Part shown: piece after piece, positions 55,526 to 63,739 of the stretch | How positions within the stretch are numbered: the first letter of the stretch is position 1 | Layout of the letters: each line of letters begins with the position of its first letter | Source: Halopseudomonas xiamenensis | GTDB taxonomy: Bacteria; Pseudomonadota; Gammaproteobacteria; Pseudomonadales; Pseudomonadaceae | DNA: 64,000 nt | Direction of reading: 5' to 3' | Assembly (NCBI RefSeq): GCF_014219065.1 | Contig: NZ_JACLGO010000005.1 | Location: 119,781-183,780, forward strand | The notes under the pieces: generated by a model | What the model saw: the letters and a program-made list of their open reading frames with translations, nothing else | What the model was told of the DNA's origin: nothing | The model's database searches: none | Translations under genes and position numbers: made by a program

Positions 55526-55873
55526 CTACCCGAAGAAACAGCCATTCTCGTCAGCATTCACGATAGCAAAAAATTCCTCGATGGAGCGTGATTCAGGTTC
55601 TGGCGTGTACGCATGCCACTTTAAATCGCTGCGCATCCAGTAGATTTTCCAGCGTTGAGATTTCTGGACGTAGGTAGCTTTTGCAACCGGCGACTCAATG
55701 CTCTTTGATGGTTCACGGAAATGCGGGCGAACCTCCACAATTTGTATGCTCTGGCCAGTAACCCGAACTTCTATATCAAGCTCGGGACGGATCGCGACCG
55801 GTGGACGCCGGACTTCCAGAAACTCCGAAGCAGCACGCTCAATTTTCTTTGCTTCAAACTCGCTGAATGCCAT
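55526..55873 (-). CDS. Cassette DUF3024 family protein
   Basis: 115-residue DUF3024 protein. The conserved pattern includes FEAKKIERAASEFLEVRRPP, LDIEVRVTGQSIQIVEVRPH, and YVQKSQRWKIYWMRSDLKWH in the C-terminal half. The function is unknown; DUF3024 is a known resident of integron arrays. The start is the ATG at 55871-55873, 27 bases from the attC core; a longer open frame runs through the attC and is not coding. Confidence 0.82.
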   Translation of the reverse strand: MAFSEFEAKKIERAASEFLEVRRPPVAIRPELDIEVRVTGQSIQIVEVRPHFREPSKSIESPVAKATYVQKSQRWKIYWMRSDLKWHAYTPEPESRSIEEFFAIVNADENGCFFG

Positions 55874-55898
55874 ACGGATTCTCCATCGAAGCGCCCAC

Positions 55899-56014
55899 AT
55901 AACGCCCGGCACAGCGGCAGCCGTAACGGAGCGGTTTTGTGTTAATGTTTGAGCGACAGCGAGTAACACAAAACCGCGTAGTGTAGGCTGTCCGCCTGCT
56001 GCCGTTTGTTAGAG
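55899..56014 (-). other. attC site 10
   Basis: Ends CTCTAAC and GTTATGT; 116-118 bases with arms that include TAACACAAAACCG. Nearly identical to attC site 7 at 59255, with matched changes in both arms. Confidence 0.9.
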
Positions 56015-56242
56015 ATTTTCACTGTTCAGCCGCGTCAATGATGAAAAGAACAGTGAAAAGCCAAAGAACCCAGAAACAAAGCCTAGCAGTAAATATGTAG
56101 TAAACTCTGTCCAAGTGCCCAAGCTTTCAGCAAAAAACTCAAGATCCAAATCCATGACCGTGACTCCTTTGTGAAGCATAAGGACACCAAATAGCACCAA
56201 AACCGAACCAATAGAAAGTTTAGCGATTACTCTTTTATCCAT
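56009..56242 (-). CDS. Cassette two-helix membrane protein
   Basis: 77-residue protein with two hydrophobic segments (about 8-26 and 50-72). No family recognised. The start ATG overlaps the end of the upstream gene by 16 bases and GAGAGG precedes it, so it is co-translated with that gene. The stop TAA lies in the attC core. Confidence 0.62.
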   Translation of the reverse strand: MDKRVIAKLSIGSVLVLFGVLMLHKGVTVMDLDLEFFAESLGTWTEFTTYLLLGFVSGFFGFSLFFSSLTRLNSENL

Positions 56243-56430
56243 TCGGCCTCTCCCGTTCGTTCAAGATTAATCATGCGTGATTTTGGAATGGCAATATACT
56301 CTCGGATGTCTTCGCTCTCGACCTCAAACATTCGAATCGGGTCTACCTCTTGCTGCGCAATGAGAATAGCACACACAATAAAGGCAACGAGAGATGCAAT
56401 AATTTTTACTTGCCTATGGTCTAGGTTCAT
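56227..56430 (-). CDS. Cassette single-span membrane protein
   Basis: 67-residue protein with one N-terminal hydrophobic segment (about 8-27) and a charged C-terminal tail. First gene of a two-gene cassette with the two-helix protein. No family recognised. The small two-gene membrane pair recalls toxin-antitoxin or immunity modules, but nothing in sequence proves it. Confidence 0.6.
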   Translation of the reverse strand: MNLDHRQVKIIASLVAFIVCAILIAQQEVDPIRMFEVESEDIREYIAIPKSRMINLERTGEAEWIKE

Positions 56431-56436
56431 TATTCT

Positions 56437-56511
56437 CTAACGTTTGGTTAAGGGGCCGGCTTTAGCCGGTCCCGAGTGAGCGAAGCGAACGGCTTGAAGC
56501 ATTTGTTATGA
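56437..56511 (-). other. attC site 9
   Basis: Ends TCATAAC and GTTAGAG; about 75 bases with arms around GGGACCGGCTAAAGCCGGCC. Nearly identical to attC site 4 at 61157. Confidence 0.9.
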
Positions 56512-57138
56512 GCAGCCACGCTTATATTCTGGCAAGCAATCTTCATATTGTTTTTGAATTGCAGGGATTTTTCCTCTTTGCCGAGGGTCGCCAGAGAGTA
56601 TTACGAGCAGCATGCCTACCATTACCGAAACGCCATTAGATATTTTCAGCATCTGAACTAAAAGTGGTGCGGGATAGCCTTTACTGTGGCGATTGATTGC
56701 ATGAATGCCGCTGTGAATGAAAGAGCTCAAGGGTTTCCAAGAATACTCCTTGAATTCAAGAAGCATTTCTAATGCTTCTTGAGGTGCCTTGCCTTCCAAG
56801 CTTTTGAGCATTTCGCTAAGCATGGGCAATTTATTGGCTTTATCTGCAGACTCGCTGGTGAGCTCGCACATGAGCTTTGAGATTGCATGGTCAGATGCGG
56901 AGTAAAGCAGCCACATTGCTCTTGTGAGAGCTTCATATTGAAGTCGAACCAGCCCTGTGGCGGATGTAAAATTCCCAGTTGCTATTAGCAATTTTGCACT
57001 TTCTGCGTGTTCAAAAGTGATGCTGCACATCACTCTGCTGGATACGATTCTTTCAGATCTATCGTAAGGCGGCAGTGAGATAAATTGTAAAAGCGCACTC
57101 TCCAGTTCGGCTGATCTTGAGAGTAGTGGGTTGATCAC
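56506..57138 (-). CDS. Cassette hypothetical helical protein
   Basis: 210-residue, mostly helical protein. LVRLQYEALTRAMWLLYSAS and PLSSFIHSGIHAI resemble families of DUF5677/DUF6988 type, which are related to HEPN-like folds; the R-x4-6-H motif is not clearly present. The start gives MINPLLSRSAELES. The stop is in the attC core. Function unknown. Confidence 0.65.
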   Translation of the reverse strand: MINPLLSRSAELESALLQFISLPPYDRSERIVSSRVMCSITFEHAESAKLLIATGNFTSATGLVRLQYEALTRAMWLLYSASDHAISKLMCELTSESADKANKLPMLSEMLKSLEGKAPQEALEMLLEFKEYSWKPLSSFIHSGIHAINRHSKGYPAPLLVQMLKISNGVSVMVGMLLVILSGDPRQRGKIPAIQKQYEDCLPEYKRGCS

Positions 57139-57155
57139 AGTTCTACCTGCTGTTC

Positions 57156-57255
57156 ATAACGCCTTGCTCAGCGGTGAGTTAAGCTGGCACTTGTTTTGCC
57201 TGACCTTGCAAAACAAATGACGGGTTGACGAATCCGTTGCAGCAACTTGTTATAA
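57156..57255 (-). other. attC site 8
   Basis: Ends CTTATAAC and GTTATGA; about 100 bases, with inner arms TTTGTTTTGCAAGG and TTGTTTTGC. A family of its own in this window. Confidence 0.85.
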
Positions 57256-57256
57256 G

Positions 57257-59185
57257 CTAGCTTAACCAACCTCGGATCTCCTCTATCCATGAAGGCACAT
57301 CATACTTGTCATCTATAGATTCAGTATATCTTTGAGAGAACCAGAATTTATTATTACCCATATCAAAAAATTGCTCAATTTGGTTCCACTGGCTAGCCTT
57401 TAAATCTAACGCTATTTTCGAACTTTCTTGCGAAATTTCATCTGTTATATCATTCAAGAAACTAAGTTGTTCAGGATAACTTTCGATAAAAGTACATAGA
57501 GTTTCAAAGAACAACTTACCATTCAAAGCATCTTCGATTTCTGTTGATGGAGAAACCGGGTTAGCTTGAATATTGACAAGCTTTGTTGACCGAGTTTGCA
57601 TACAATTAACCATTCTCTTACAAAAAAGATTTGGGTAATTCTTCACATCATAATTAACCAATTGTGCGTCAGTATCTGAAAGTAAAATAATTTTTCCCGA
57701 AATTTCTTCTTGAAAGTCTTCATACGAGGTCGACAAGTGGTTGTACAATCTCTTGATCTCTTTCGCCCCGCCAACAGGGACAATCCTTAATCTCTTTGAG
57801 TCAATCAAATCTTTAAAGTAAGAGCTCAAATACACTTTTTCAGACGACCCTTCACATATAATCCAGTTAAATGGAGTTTCACCGATTGCACTAGTAATCA
57901 CTGACTGCACGAAGTCATTAATGCTCTTTAGCCTTATATCGTAGGGTAAGCGCCCTCTAGATGAGGCAGTTAATTGCTTGATTTGCTCTCTGTAATTAGC
58001 CAAGTTAATCATGTCGAAAACATGCATCGAGTCATTTTTGGATATTACGGTTGCACTACCTGTTTCTATTGTTGGTAAAAAACCATACCAATGAGATGAA
58101 AAAATAACTTGCATAGCATCCCGACTAATCTCATATAGCGCATCAAATTGGTCGAAGCATGCGGACATATGCAAGGATGATTCTGGCTCATCGATTCCGA
58201 TTATTAAATTTGCACCTGTATCTCGGTGCTTGTTAAGCAAGCTATGTGCAACATCAATTATGGCTTTTTGCTTCTCACCTGAACTTAATGAGCTAATTTC
58301 TAGCCAGTTTTCACCTTGCTTCTTGTGTAGTTTTCTTGTGCTAAAGAATGATTGAATTATTAGATTATATACGTCATTTTTCTTGAGATATTGCTGTCTA
58401 TCAGTTGGCGTTCTATAAGAGTATATTTCCAGCTCTTGAGCAAGTTTATCGATGAAAGAGTTGAGGCTCGAGTTGATTTCGTTAATTTGTTTCTGTGGTA
58501 CTCGCTCACTCAATATTTGTATTAAAGTCTCTCCCATAAGAACCTGAATTTCGTCGGTCTCTAGCTTTGTAAAAAGCTCCGGCTCAATCTCTCTAGGTAT
58601 ATAAATGTAATCAACGATTGCTTTTATTTTGTTTAGCAACGGTAGAAAAGATTCAAGCTCATCATCAGATAGCGAAGTCTTTCCTGGGTCTACTTCTTCA
58701 CCTAAGAGCCTCTCTACTACCATGCGGTTGTTAAAGAGCGATATTGTCGTCCCCCCTTTATAATCAACCCCTAATGGGATAATTAGTAAATCAGACAAAT
58801 CTACTCTTTGAATTAACCTCTCTCTATGTTCGACAAAAGCTTTAGCGTGACTTTTAAGTGAAGGTGATACATCGTTCTCACTAATATTAATAGCGACAGC
58901 ATTTAATAATTCTGCTTTTTCAAGCTCATCGCCAGAAAAGTAACTCCGTTTAAGGAGAAAAACAGGAACTATCTGCGGTTTTGTTGAAGATTTACCGCTC
59001 TTTTTAGTAACAGTATTTAAATTCCAAGGCTTGGCATTAAAAAAAGTGTCAAGCGACTCCAAAACTGAGCTTTTCCCTATCCCATTGTTGCCGACCAATC
59101 CACAAAATTTATCTTCATCGGTAATTGGAATATAGTTAATTCCTTGATAAGTTTTGTAATATCTTAAAAATGTTCCAATTATCAT
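57257..59185 (-). CDS. Cassette OLD-family ATPase/TOPRIM nuclease
   Basis: 642-residue protein. N-terminal ABC-type ATPase: Walker A GNNGIGKSS (about 33-41), signature LSSGEKQKAIID, Walker B LIIGIDEPESS, H-loop SSHWYGF. C-terminal TOPRIM: WIICEGSSEKVYLSSYF with the catalytic Glu and ILLSDTDAQ with D-x-D. This is the build of OLD nucleases such as GajA, the Eco8 retron effector and AriA-related proteins. It is alone in its cassette, without a GajB-like helicase or retron, so it is a candidate single-gene defence nuclease. Unusually long for a cassette. Confidence 0.85.
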   Translation of the reverse strand: MIIGTFLRYYKTYQGINYIPITDEDKFCGLVGNNGIGKSSVLESLDTFFNAKPWNLNTVTKKSGKSSTKPQIVPVFLLKRSYFSGDELEKAELLNAVAINISENDVSPSLKSHAKAFVEHRERLIQRVDLSDLLIIPLGVDYKGGTTISLFNNRMVVERLLGEEVDPGKTSLSDDELESFLPLLNKIKAIVDYIYIPREIEPELFTKLETDEIQVLMGETLIQILSERVPQKQINEINSSLNSFIDKLAQELEIYSYRTPTDRQQYLKKNDVYNLIIQSFFSTRKLHKKQGENWLEISSLSSGEKQKAIIDVAHSLLNKHRDTGANLIIGIDEPESSLHMSACFDQFDALYEISRDAMQVIFSSHWYGFLPTIETGSATVISKNDSMHVFDMINLANYREQIKQLTASSRGRLPYDIRLKSINDFVQSVITSAIGETPFNWIICEGSSEKVYLSSYFKDLIDSKRLRIVPVGGAKEIKRLYNHLSTSYEDFQEEISGKIILLSDTDAQLVNYDVKNYPNLFCKRMVNCMQTRSTKLVNIQANPVSPSTEIEDALNGKLFFETLCTFIESYPEQLSFLNDITDEISQESSKIALDLKASQWNQIEQFFDMGNNKFWFSQRYTESIDDKYDVPSWIEEIRGWLS

Positions 59186-59254
59186 TATTATCCTTGTTAA
59201 CTAACAGTGAGGCTAATTTCTTAAATTAATTTTGTACGCGGCCTCTTGAGGCTT

Positions 59255-59370
59255 ATAACGCCCGGCACAGCGGCAGCCGTAACGGAGTGGTTTTGTGTTA
59301 ATGTTTGAGCGACAGTGAGTAACACAAAACTGCGTAGTGTAGGCTGTCCGCCTGCTGCCGTTGGTTAGGC
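59255..59370 (-). other. attC site 7
   Basis: Ends GCCTAAC and GTTATAA; 116 bases, nearly identical to attC site 10. Confidence 0.9.
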
Positions 59371-59407
59371 TCATCCGGAGCCGCTTTAGATGTCGATTTA
59401 TACCACA

Positions 59408-59869
59408 TTAAAGCCAGCGCCTAACAGTTGCCATGTATTGCTCAAATTCCTTACCGAACTTGGCTTGTAAGGCCCGCTCCTCCGGCTTGATTTGATAAGT
59501 ATTCATATAAATAACAAAGCACGGCAGCAAGAGTACGGTAATCATGTTAGACAGCCAGACCCCCCAAGCAATAAGGATAAGAAGGAATCCAAGATACATT
59601 GGATTGCGAGAGAGTCGATATATGCCATCTTGCACAATGGTCGAAGAATCGCCAGGCACAAGCGGATTTACTGTTGTGTGATGGCTGCGGAACGCCACTA
59701 CACCAGATAAAACAATAAGAGCACCAAAGAGCGCAACAGTTACAGCAACAATGTCTCGCACCGAAATGTGAAGCGTGACGGCTGGAGCCAGAAGCGAAAT
59801 CGCATACATAGCAAGAGCGAATAATATGACAAGCATCAAAGGTGGAATTTTGAGTTCAAGTATACTCAT
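59408..59869 (-). CDS. Cassette isoprenylcysteine methyltransferase-like membrane protein
   Basis: 153-residue integral membrane protein of the ICMT/PEMT (phospholipid methyltransferase) family. Four membrane helices; the catalytic region GIYRLSRNPMYLGFLLILIA and the closing EERALQAKFGKEFEQYMATV are typical. These enzymes methylate membrane lipids or small thiols with SAM. The start is the ATG at 59867-59869, close to the attC core. Confidence 0.82.
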   Translation of the reverse strand: MSILELKIPPLMLVILFALAMYAISLLAPAVTLHISVRDIVAVTVALFGALIVLSGVVAFRSHHTTVNPLVPGDSSTIVQDGIYRLSRNPMYLGFLLILIAWGVWLSNMITVLLLPCFVIYMNTYQIKPEERALQAKFGKEFEQYMATVRRWL

Positions 59870-59886
59870 GCCATTTCTCCAGTGGC

Positions 59887-59983
59887 CTAACGCCGTTGTT
59901 CAGCGGTGCCCTTGTAGCGCAGCGAAAAGGGCATCCGGTGGAGGGCCGTCAGGCCCGGAACGAACTGGAACACTTGGTTAGAT
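59887..59983 (-). other. attC site 6
   Basis: Ends ATCTAAC and GTTAGGC; 97 bases with arms near GATGCCCTTTTCGC and GCGCTACAAGGGCA. Separate family. Confidence 0.87.
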
Positions 59984-60382
59984 TTATTGGACCCTACCGC
60001 CTGAAACATGGGCTGCGAAACCGTCCCTTGCTTCCTGTGTAATGCCGGATAGATCTTTGGCCGGGACTCGCTCAACTTTAATCCCCATGGCCCTAGCAAC
60101 TTTGACCAGATCATCCGCGTCGTACTCAGACGCTATGAACAATTTTTGCGGTCTTGAGCCAGATTGGCCTTCAGCGTCGGCCAGCAATTTCCTTGACAGA
60201 AATTCCGGCAAACCAGGCATGCTTACTTGAACAAGCTCCATACCAAAGATCATCCCCGTTGCCACCTCCATGATGGCCATAGCGTTGAAATCACCATCAG
60301 CCTCAGTCATCACCGGTGCTTCGTTCAACTGGAAAAGCAGCCAGGCTTCATTGTGGGCGAAATCAGACGGTTCAACTGCCAA
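59984..60382 (-). CDS. Cassette hypothetical protein, 132 aa
   Basis: 132-residue soluble protein. MAVEPSDFAHNEAWLLFQLN begins it and ARAMGIKVERVPAKDLSGIT lies near the C-terminus; alternating alpha and beta character is likely. The family is not recognised. The ATG at 60380-60382 follows AGGAGAG. The stop is at the attC core. Confidence 0.65.
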   Translation of the reverse strand: MAVEPSDFAHNEAWLLFQLNEAPVMTEADGDFNAMAIMEVATGMIFGMELVQVSMPGLPEFLSRKLLADAEGQSGSRPQKLFIASEYDADDLVKVARAMGIKVERVPAKDLSGITQEARDGFAAHVSGGRVQ

Positions 60383-60405
60383 GTTACTCTCCTATTTTCT
60401 TGAAT

Positions 60406-60496
60406 CTAACGCCTCAATAACCGGCAGCCGAAATGCAGCGAAGCGAAATGTAGGCTGTCCGGCGCCGCAGGCGCGTAGTTGATTGATTTGTTAGGC
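60406..60496 (-). other. attC site 5
   Basis: Ends GCCTAAC and GTTAGAT; about 91 bases with arms that include GGACAGCCTACATTTCGC. Separate family. Confidence 0.87.
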
Positions 60497-61138
60497 ATTG
60501 TAGCTACCTACAAACGATGCAGCATAATCAAGAAACGGGCCGAGACGCCAATATGCAGTTTTTGATTGAGCTATTTCTACATCAAGCTGTTTCGATGCCT
60601 CTGTTTCAATATGAGCTAGGTTCCTCAGCTCATAGGTACGCTTAATATCCTCAGCGTAAGTCGCTTCGAGAAATCCAATGCGTACGGCACAATCGACTTT
60701 ATCTTTAAATGGTATTGAATTTTTTGGAGTTTTTGCGTCGCGATATACGCAGGTAAATATATCTTCGTCTCCATACTTAACCTTGGTTAAGCTGCCCAAG
60801 GCGTTAACTGGCTTATATGCCTTATGAGTTTGAAGCTGTATCACTTCTGGATGCTCTTTAAGCAACCCCCACAACAAGTTGGTTATCACAGCCTCGTATA
60901 TTGAGGCGTATTGCATAATTTGAAATTTCACAAATGGATGCTGCTCATCATTTTGAACGAATGTAGCCTCCATTAGCTTGTAGACATAACGTGCAGAGTA
61001 AAAAGCTCTACCCAAGCGAAGCCTAAGCTCAGCATCGTCAATAAATGAAAATTCATCTATGTGCCAAGTCATATCTCCAGGGAGATCTCTTACACAATAA
61101 TCATGGATGAGATTTCTAGTTTCTTCTTCTAAAGGCAT
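60491..61138 (-). CDS. Cassette hypothetical protein with RNxxH helix
   Basis: 215-residue helical protein. EDIKRTYELRNLAHIETEAS has R-N-x2-H, one residue shorter than the canonical HEPN spacing; the context in a long helix near the C-terminus is similar to HEPN and DUF families. The N-terminal part contains an EAVITNLLWGLL helix. No named family recognised. ATG 61136-61138; stop in the attC core. Confidence 0.65.
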   Translation of the reverse strand: MPLEEETRNLIHDYCVRDLPGDMTWHIDEFSFIDDAELRLRLGRAFYSARYVYKLMEATFVQNDEQHPFVKFQIMQYASIYEAVITNLLWGLLKEHPEVIQLQTHKAYKPVNALGSLTKVKYGDEDIFTCVYRDAKTPKNSIPFKDKVDCAVRIGFLEATYAEDIKRTYELRNLAHIETEASKQLDVEIAQSKTAYWRLGPFLDYAASFVGSYNA

Positions 61139-61156
61139 GATCTTCCTTAGTGTTGC

Positions 61157-61230
61157 CTAACGTTTGGTTAAGGGGCGGGCTTTAGCCCGTCCCAGTGAGC
61201 GAAGCGAGCGATTTGAACCAGTTGTTATAT
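61157..61230 (-). other. attC site 4
   Basis: Ends ATATAAC and GTTAGGC; about 74 bases, nearly identical to attC site 9, with arms around GGGACGGGCTAAAGCCCGCC. Confidence 0.9.
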
Positions 61231-61956
61231 TGCGGCCTCAATTTTATTTGGATAAATGAACCCTTCAATTGTCATAATCGGCGCATTAGCTGGACTGCAC
61301 GTGATGTCGAGTTTTTCGATATTTTTTGAGGAGGTATATGATGAGTCAAGATCAATTACAGCCTGCTTGACTTTGAGCTCTTCAATTTCTCGGCACTTGT
61401 CGGCTATGGTGTTGGTGATGTTATATACAAATTTATACATATCAAACCCTAGCTCATAAATTTTGCCATCCAGTTTTAGGCTTGGTCTATTGCAGAATTT
61501 TTCTAGATTTTGTAAAAGCTCAGGGCCGTAGTCAAAACAGATAAACATTGAGCCTAGCTCGCTCTCGATAAATGCTTTTTTTCTTTTATGATCCCTGTGG
61601 CCCTCAGGAGCTGTATTGTTGTCTATAAATGACTTTAAGCTCTTAGCAAAGGTTTCCAGTGGAATTATCAGGTGCTGCGAGTGGCTAACGATAGTGTTTT
61701 CACCAGCTGATACATAGAGACGAATCTCATCCACGTCACCAATGTGATGAAAATAGTTTCTTACTGTTCTTAATATTTTGAACTCTGGCGTATCTTTTAT
61801 ATTGCAGCCAAAGAGCTCTTTTAGTTTGTCGGCAGTTGAGTGTAGGTTATTCAGGTATGTGAACAGCGTGTTGATATCTCTGTTCTGTGAAAATCTAAAA
61901 TCCAGCAGTTCGTACTGGCTATGTAAGTAACGATCTATGAATGTGTATTTTTCCAT
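61225..61956 (-). CDS. Cassette protein with HEPN-like motif (RNYFHH)
   Basis: 243-residue protein. FKILRTVRNYFHHIGDVDEI contains R-N-Y-F-H-H, that is R-x4-H, in a helix at about residues 67-72. The remaining sequence is helical with a beta-rich C-terminus. Family not named. ATG 61954-61956; the stop TAA lies in the attC core. Confidence 0.68.
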   Translation of the reverse strand: MEKYTFIDRYLHSQYELLDFRFSQNRDINTLFTYLNNLHSTADKLKELFGCNIKDTPEFKILRTVRNYFHHIGDVDEIRLYVSAGENTIVSHSQHLIIPLETFAKSLKSFIDNNTAPEGHRDHKRKKAFIESELGSMFICFDYGPELLQNLEKFCNRPSLKLDGKIYELGFDMYKFVYNITNTIADKCREIEELKVKQAVIDLDSSYTSSKNIEKLDITCSPANAPIMTIEGFIYPNKIEAAI

Positions 61957-61973
61957 GCGAAACCAGACTCAAT

Positions 61974-62085
61974 ATAACGCCGCGATAAACGGTGGTTTTT
62001 AAGTTGCACTTTTGCCATAAGATGAAGCGAAGCGGAATGGCAAAAGTGCAACTTAAAAACCATCCGTTTGATTGCTTTGTTAGAG
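61974..62085 (-). other. attC site 3
   Basis: Ends CTCTAAC and GTTATAT. The inner arms at 61994-62017 and 62038-62061 are a perfect 24-base inverted repeat around a 20-base loop, longer and cleaner than in the other sites. Confidence 0.9.
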
Positions 62086-62574
62086 GCCTTTTTTATAGTT
62101 TAGAATTTGCTTTGCTTTTTCCGTTGCTTGTTGCAACAGCGCCGGATTAGCCTTTATATCAAGTCTATAAGTTAGCCATGAAGCAAAAAAATGCTCCATC
62201 AGGTGATGAGCATTAATAAAAATAACGTCAGGAGATTTGTTTTCTGTACATACTGCGGAACCAGTAGTGTAATAGACTTTTTTAGCTTTTCCTTTTGCTG
62301 TGTCTCTAGATTCGGCGGTGGCAGTGTGAAGAAGAGCATTTCTAGCAGCCCACAAATCATCTACGGAGCACCCAAGATTTTGGGAAGGCTTGATGTATTT
62401 TTCAGCCCATACTTTGAAGTCAGCTCCTGAAGATTCTTGAGAGCTTACCGAAAGCCAAGCCATTTGATCAATGCCTGCAAAAGTAATCATTAATGCAGCT
62501 TCGATATATTGTTCTTTAGCCAAAACACTAATAGCACCGCCAATTCTTTCGTAAAATTGATCCAAATGATCCAT
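62080..62574 (-). CDS. Cassette protein with HEPN-like motif (RNALLH)
   Basis: 164-residue helical protein. DDLWAARNALLHTATAESRD contains R-N-A-L-L-H, an ideal HEPN R-N-x3-H motif, at about residues 88-93. YIEAALMITFAGIDQMAWLS forms another core helix. It is a good candidate for a minimal HEPN ribonuclease. No antitoxin partner is in the same cassette. ATG 62572-62574; stop in the attC core. Confidence 0.72.
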   Translation of the reverse strand: MDHLDQFYERIGGAISVLAKEQYIEAALMITFAGIDQMAWLSVSSQESSGADFKVWAEKYIKPSQNLGCSVDDLWAARNALLHTATAESRDTAKGKAKKVYYTTGSAVCTENKSPDVIFINAHHLMEHFFASWLTYRLDIKANPALLQQATEKAKQILNYKKGL

Positions 62575-62587
62575 GGCACATAATCCT

Positions 62588-62663
62588 CTAACGCTGCCAT
62601 AAACCGCGCGAGCTTGCGAGCGTCGGGCGACCGAAGGGAGCGAATTTAATGGCTTTGTTAAAT
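62588..62663 (-). other. attC site 2
   Basis: Ends TTTAAC and GTTAGAG; about 76 bases with inner arms near CGCCCGACGCTCGC and GCGCGAGCTTGCGAG. Separate family. Confidence 0.85.
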
Positions 62664-62664
62664 T

Positions 62665-62994
62665 TCATTTAGGAGTTACCAACTGAGACTCCGAGAATCC
62701 GCACTCGGTGCACTTATATTCTCTACGAATACCACCCAAACGGCCAAATTTCTGGTCAGGTTTGCTAGATTCAACTACCCAAGCTGGCTTGCGGCATTTC
62801 GGGCAAGGCTCGCCTTCGAAAGATTCCAGCCTTCTTACTCTCTCCTGAAGTTCGAGCACCTGATTTTTCAGGTTGATATTTTCTTCTTGAAGCTCCAGCG
62901 CAGACTCGCGCAGTTCCATGATTTTTTCTTGTGCCTCTATCGTGGCACCTTTTTTTATTAGTTCAGTAATGTCCTTGTAGCTTGGAAGTGCCAT
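62665..62994 (-). CDS. Cassette coiled-coil zinc-ribbon protein
   Basis: 109-residue protein. A coiled coil (about 25-62, ELQEENINLKNQVLELQERV) is followed by a zinc ribbon with CPKC and CTEC. DNA or RNA binding is plausible. No named family recognised. ATG 62992-62994, 16 bases from the attC core. Confidence 0.68.
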   Translation of the reverse strand: MALPSYKDITELIKKGATIEAQEKIMELRESALELQEENINLKNQVLELQERVRRLESFEGEPCPKCRKPAWVVESSKPDQKFGRLGGIRREYKCTECGFSESQLVTPK

Positions 62995-63009
62995 ATGCTC
63001 TCCTAGAAT

Positions 63010-63100
63010 TTAACGCCCGGCTTTGGGGCGGACTTGTAGCCGCGCAGCGGCGAAAAGGCCGTCCCAGCCCCACAGGGGCGACAACAGCCGATTGTTACAT
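63010..63100 (-). other. attC site 1 (first, proximal)
   Basis: Ends ATGTAAC and GTTAAAT; 91 bases, same family as sites 12 and 13. The stop codon of the upstream gene is in its core. Confidence 0.9.
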
Positions 63101-63727
63101 CCTATTCTCCCGCAAATAAGAAAATTCATTTTGAATAAAATAAAAAACCTGATCGATTTCAATATCATAAACTGCACAATTCCTGGCCCCACAAAAAAGA
63201 TAAGCCAGCGAGCTATCATCAACGTTATTTTTTAATCGCACCGACTTAAACTGCCCCTCCTCAATACCTGACAGTAGCTCCTTCGCGGCATTCACACCCT
63301 GCCTTTCGAAGATAACTAGCGCCATAAATATTAGAAAAACTCCAGAAGCGACAGACCACCATATACACATTCTGCGGCCATACTTTCTTGCCATGATGCT
63401 TTTCTTCTTCGTTGCAAAGCGCAATTTCTTTTTTAAATTAACCAGTCGCCTCGCATTTGAAAATTTCTTTGAGACAAACTGACTCATCTCTATTTTATAC
63501 GCAGCATGTATAGTAACCAATAACGCAACTATTAACGGAGCCAATATAAAAGACAATATATTCAGAATCATCCCATGGTAAATGATCTGATGAAAATTTC
63601 GATCTAAGACATTTCCGTCGAGCTCAAGCACGCCAAAGTAACCATAAGTGTACGCGGTACTTGACGCATATAAAAAAGCGGTAACCGCTGCAATAAAGAA
63701 TGCACTATTAAATGACTTAAAATTCAA
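63095..63727 (-). CDS. First-cassette membrane protein, 210 aa
   Basis: 210-residue protein with three hydrophobic segments (about 8-25, 45-70 and 118-140), a basic loop between the second and third, and a C-terminal soluble part with a cysteine pair in FCGARNCAVYD. No family recognised. There is no ATG; the start is TTG at 63725-63727 with GAGGTG upstream. As the first cassette it is best placed for expression from an integron promoter. Confidence 0.65.
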   Translation of the reverse strand: MNFKSFNSAFFIAAVTAFLYASSTAYTYGYFGVLELDGNVLDRNFHQIIYHGMILNILSFILAPLIVALLVTIHAAYKIEMSQFVSKKFSNARRLVNLKKKLRFATKKKSIMARKYGRRMCIWWSVASGVFLIFMALVIFERQGVNAAKELLSGIEEGQFKSVRLKNNVDDSSLAYLFCGARNCAVYDIEIDQVFYFIQNEFSYLRENRM

Positions 63728-63739
63728 TTAACACCTCAT

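Noticed and set aside
55874..55969. A longer DUF3024 start upstream
   Set aside because: The added 32 residues are translated from the attC site and have no ribosome binding site; the ATG at 55871-55873 fits the family.
57257..59185. A complete Gabija or PARIS system
   Set aside because: Only the ATPase-TOPRIM protein is present; no GajB helicase or AriB gene is in the same or next cassettes.
52096..63100. The palindromes as terminators or transposon inverted repeats
   Set aside because: They are bounded by AAC/GTT core sites, follow every gene, have no T-runs, and no transposase is present.
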